A DNA stretch of 64,000 nt, taken from positions 1 to 64,000 of the forward strand of contig JAJFIU010000147.1 of assembly GCA_021774695.1 (NCBI GenBank), written 5' to 3'. The notes beneath the pieces are model-generated. The model was not told the DNA's origin. It made no database searches and saw nothing but the letters and a program-made list of their open reading frames with translations. Positions within the stretch are counted from its first letter, which is position 1. Each line of letters opens with the position of its first letter. Below, in pieces: positions 62,422 to 64,000 of the stretch. Position numbers and translations under genes: made by a program. Source of the DNA: Alphaproteobacteria bacterium. GTDB taxonomy: Bacteria; Pseudomonadota; Alphaproteobacteria; Sphingomonadales; Kordiimonadaceae.

Positions 62422-64000
62422 ATGAGCGTTGATACTAGCAGTGAATGGCAGGCGCTTGTTCGCCACAAAGAAATGCTAGCCAGTAACTCCATGGTGGAAC
62501 TTTTTGCGTCGGACAAAGAGCGGGCTACAAATTTCAGTATTTCGCTCAGTGACTTGCTATTCGATTATAGCAAAAACTGCATCACGGCAGACACAATTGA
62601 TTTACTGGCTGGGCTCGCCGATGCGGTCGACGTTGCAGGCCAACGTGCTCGCATGTTTGATGGTACTGCGATCAATACTACAGAGATGCGGGCGGTATTG
62701 CACACAGCGCTGCGGGATAGAAAGCGCAAAAACCTCATGGTGGACGGCGTTAATATCATGCCGCAGATAGAGGCGGAACGCAGCCGGGTTTACGGCTTTG
62801 CGGGGGCGGTTCGAAGTGGCAGCATTGTTGGCGCAACAGGGGTAGCTTTCACCGATGTTGTTAACATCGGTATTGGCGGATCGGACCTGGGGCCAGCGAT
62901 GGCAACTTTGGCGCTTTCCCCGTTCGGTGATGGGCCGAGCATTCATTATGTTTCGAACATAGACGGCGCGCACATCACCGACACACTTGCAAGGCTTGAC
63001 CCTAGAACCACGCTTTTTCTCGTAGCCTCCAAAACTTTTACCACCACCGAAACCATGACCAATGCCAGCACGGCCAGAGCGTGGCTTGTTGCAGCGTTGG
63101 GTGACGGCGCAGTAGCGGATCATTTTGCGGCACTTTCCACAAATCAGGCCGCTGTAGCCAACTTTGGTATCAAGCCAGAGCGCACCTTTGTATTCTGGGA
63201 CTGGGTCGGGGGACGTTATTCCATCTGGTCGGCGATCGGACTACCGCTAGTGATTGCTATTGGAGCTAAGAATTTTGATGCCTTTTTGGACGGCGCCTTT
63301 TTGGCGGACCAACATTTCAGAGATGCTCCCTTCAAGGAAAATATCCCGGTCCTGATGGCGATTATTGGCATTTGGCATCGTAATTTCTTTGGCTTTACCT
63401 GCCACGGCGTTATGCCTTATGACCAACGGCTTGCTCGTTTTCCGGCATATTTGCAACAGCTCGACATGGAGAGCAACGGCAAGGGCGTGAGCCTGAGCGG
63501 TGAACCAGTTGGCTATAGCACAGGTCCGGTTATCTGGGGCGAACCTGGTACAAACGGCCAGCATGCATTTTTTCAATTGTTGCACCAAGGAAGCGACATC
63601 ATACCCGTTGACTTTCTCGTCGCCGCGAACGGTTTTGAAACCGATGTTCGTCACCATGATATTTTAATTGCCAATTGTTTTGCTCAATCTGAAGCCTTGA
63701 TGATGGGCCGGGGCGTAAGCGAAGCCGAGGCTTTGCTTTTGGCGTCGGGTGCCTCAGAAGCGGACGCCAAACGGCTCGCCCCACACAAAACATTCCCAGG
63801 TAACCGGCCATCGAATACTTTTCTTTATGAAAAGCTAGAACCTCATACGCTGGGTATGTTGATAGCCCTTTATGAGCACAAGGTTTTTGTCCAGGGTGTC
63901 ATTTGGGGCATTAATTCATTTGATCAGATGGGGGTTGAGCTTGGCAAAGAGCAGGCCAATACATTGTTACCCGCAGTCGCTGGCAATGCGGACGCTGAAG
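62422..64000 (+). CDS. pgi: Glucose-6-phosphate isomerase (3' end beyond window)
   Basis: The first 526 residues are present; the gene runs off the right edge. The signature [28 protein letters not shown] and [18 protein letters not shown] bind the sugar phosphate and carry the catalytic residues. The later [23 protein letters not shown] and [19 protein letters not shown] are the second PGI signature. It interconverts glucose 6-phosphate and fructose 6-phosphate in the cytoplasm. The start at 62422 is chosen because the ATG at 62405 opens a frame that ends at once. It is divergent from nagA. Confidence 0.95.
   Translation, partial: MSVDTSSEWQALVRHKEMLASNSMVELFASDKERATNFSISLSDLLFDYSKNCITADTIDLLAGLADAVDVAGQRARMFDGTAINTTEMRAVLHTALRDRKRKNLMVDGVNIMPQIEAERSRVYGFAGAVRSGSIVGATGVAFTDVVNIGIGGSDLGPAMATLALSPFGDGPSIHYVSNIDGAHITDTLARLDPRTTLFLVASKTFTTTETMTNASTARAWLVAALGDGAVADHFAALSTNQAAVANFGIKPERTFVFWDWVGGRYSIWSAIGLPLVIAIGAKNFDAFLDGAFLADQHFRDAPFKENIPVLMAIIGIWHRNFFGFTCHGVMPYDQRLARFPAYLQQLDMESNGKGVSLSGEPVGYSTGPVIWGEPGTNGQHAFFQLLHQGSDIIPVDFLVAANGFETDVRHHDILIANCFAQSEALMMGRGVSEAEALLLASGASEADAKRLAPHKTFPGNRPSNTFLYEKLEPHTLGMLIALYEHKVFVQGVIWGINSFDQMGVELGKEQANTLLPAVAGNADAE

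Noticed and set aside
1-64000. CRISPR array, prophage genes, toxin-antitoxin pair or rRNA operon
   Set aside because: No regular repeat-spacer pattern, phage structural gene, toxin-antitoxin motif or rRNA sequence was seen.

Overview
The window reads as a chromosomal stretch of a Gram-negative, probably marine, heterotrophic alphaproteobacterium of moderate GC content. The evidence is two TonB-dependent receptors, a TRAP transporter, FNR/NarR-type promoter boxes and an Ala(GGC) tRNA remnant of alphaproteobacterial type. The taxonomic placement is an inference from gene content; no marker gene is present to settle it.

Region 1 (1-1973) is an old integration or decay zone. A lipoprotein gene is followed by the 3' part of a tRNA-Ala(GGC) gene, a cluster of TTCACACG/CGTGTGAA repeats, an IS66 transposase tail and a broken secreted metallophosphoesterase gene. 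Region 2 (1974-19479) is a catabolic cluster: a quinone-oxidoreductase-like dehydrogenase, a large MalT-like LuxR ATPase regulator, a cyclophilin, a TonB receptor, two consecutive hydantoinase/oxoprolinase A+B pairs, a metal-dependent amidohydrolase and an NCS1-like permease. Together these look like uptake and ATP-driven ring opening of a cyclic amide, lactam or hydantoin, followed by hydrolysis. A GC-rich motif recurs upstream of the regulator, the cyclophilin and the receptor.

Region 3 (19621-30584) is a second catabolic locus organised around a GntR/UTRA regulator. It holds a TauD/SyrP-like dioxygenase, an aldo/keto reductase, a GH31 alpha-glycosidase, a TonB receptor and a DctQMP TRAP transporter. 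Three copies of the palindrome (T)GTCTTATATAAGAC(A) stand in front of the reductase-dioxygenase unit, the glycosidase, and the gntR/receptor divergent promoter, so the regulon can be read directly from the DNA. The combination of glycosidase, reductase and dioxygenase is not a textbook sugar pathway. Downstream is a frameshifted secreted protein gene.

Region 4 (31211-44733) is a complete glycogen metabolism locus. It has a leftward, nearly gapless operon glgC-glgA-glgX-malQ-pgm and a divergent glgP-glgB unit. Between them is a nested palindrome centred on TTGACAGCGCTGTCAA, a LacI-type operator. Region 5 (45037-60950) is an anaerobic nitrate respiration island. Leftward it has an unusual NIT-domain/Crp fusion regulator, then moaA and mobA for the molybdenum cofactor. 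Rightward it has narK1-narK2-narG-narH-narJ-narI, a parvulin-like protein that has lost its catalytic domain, a beta carbonic anhydrase and an outer-membrane porin. Near-identical TTGAC-N4-GTCA boxes precede narK1 and the porin. The window closes with nagA (leftward) and the start of pgi (rightward, cut by the window edge).
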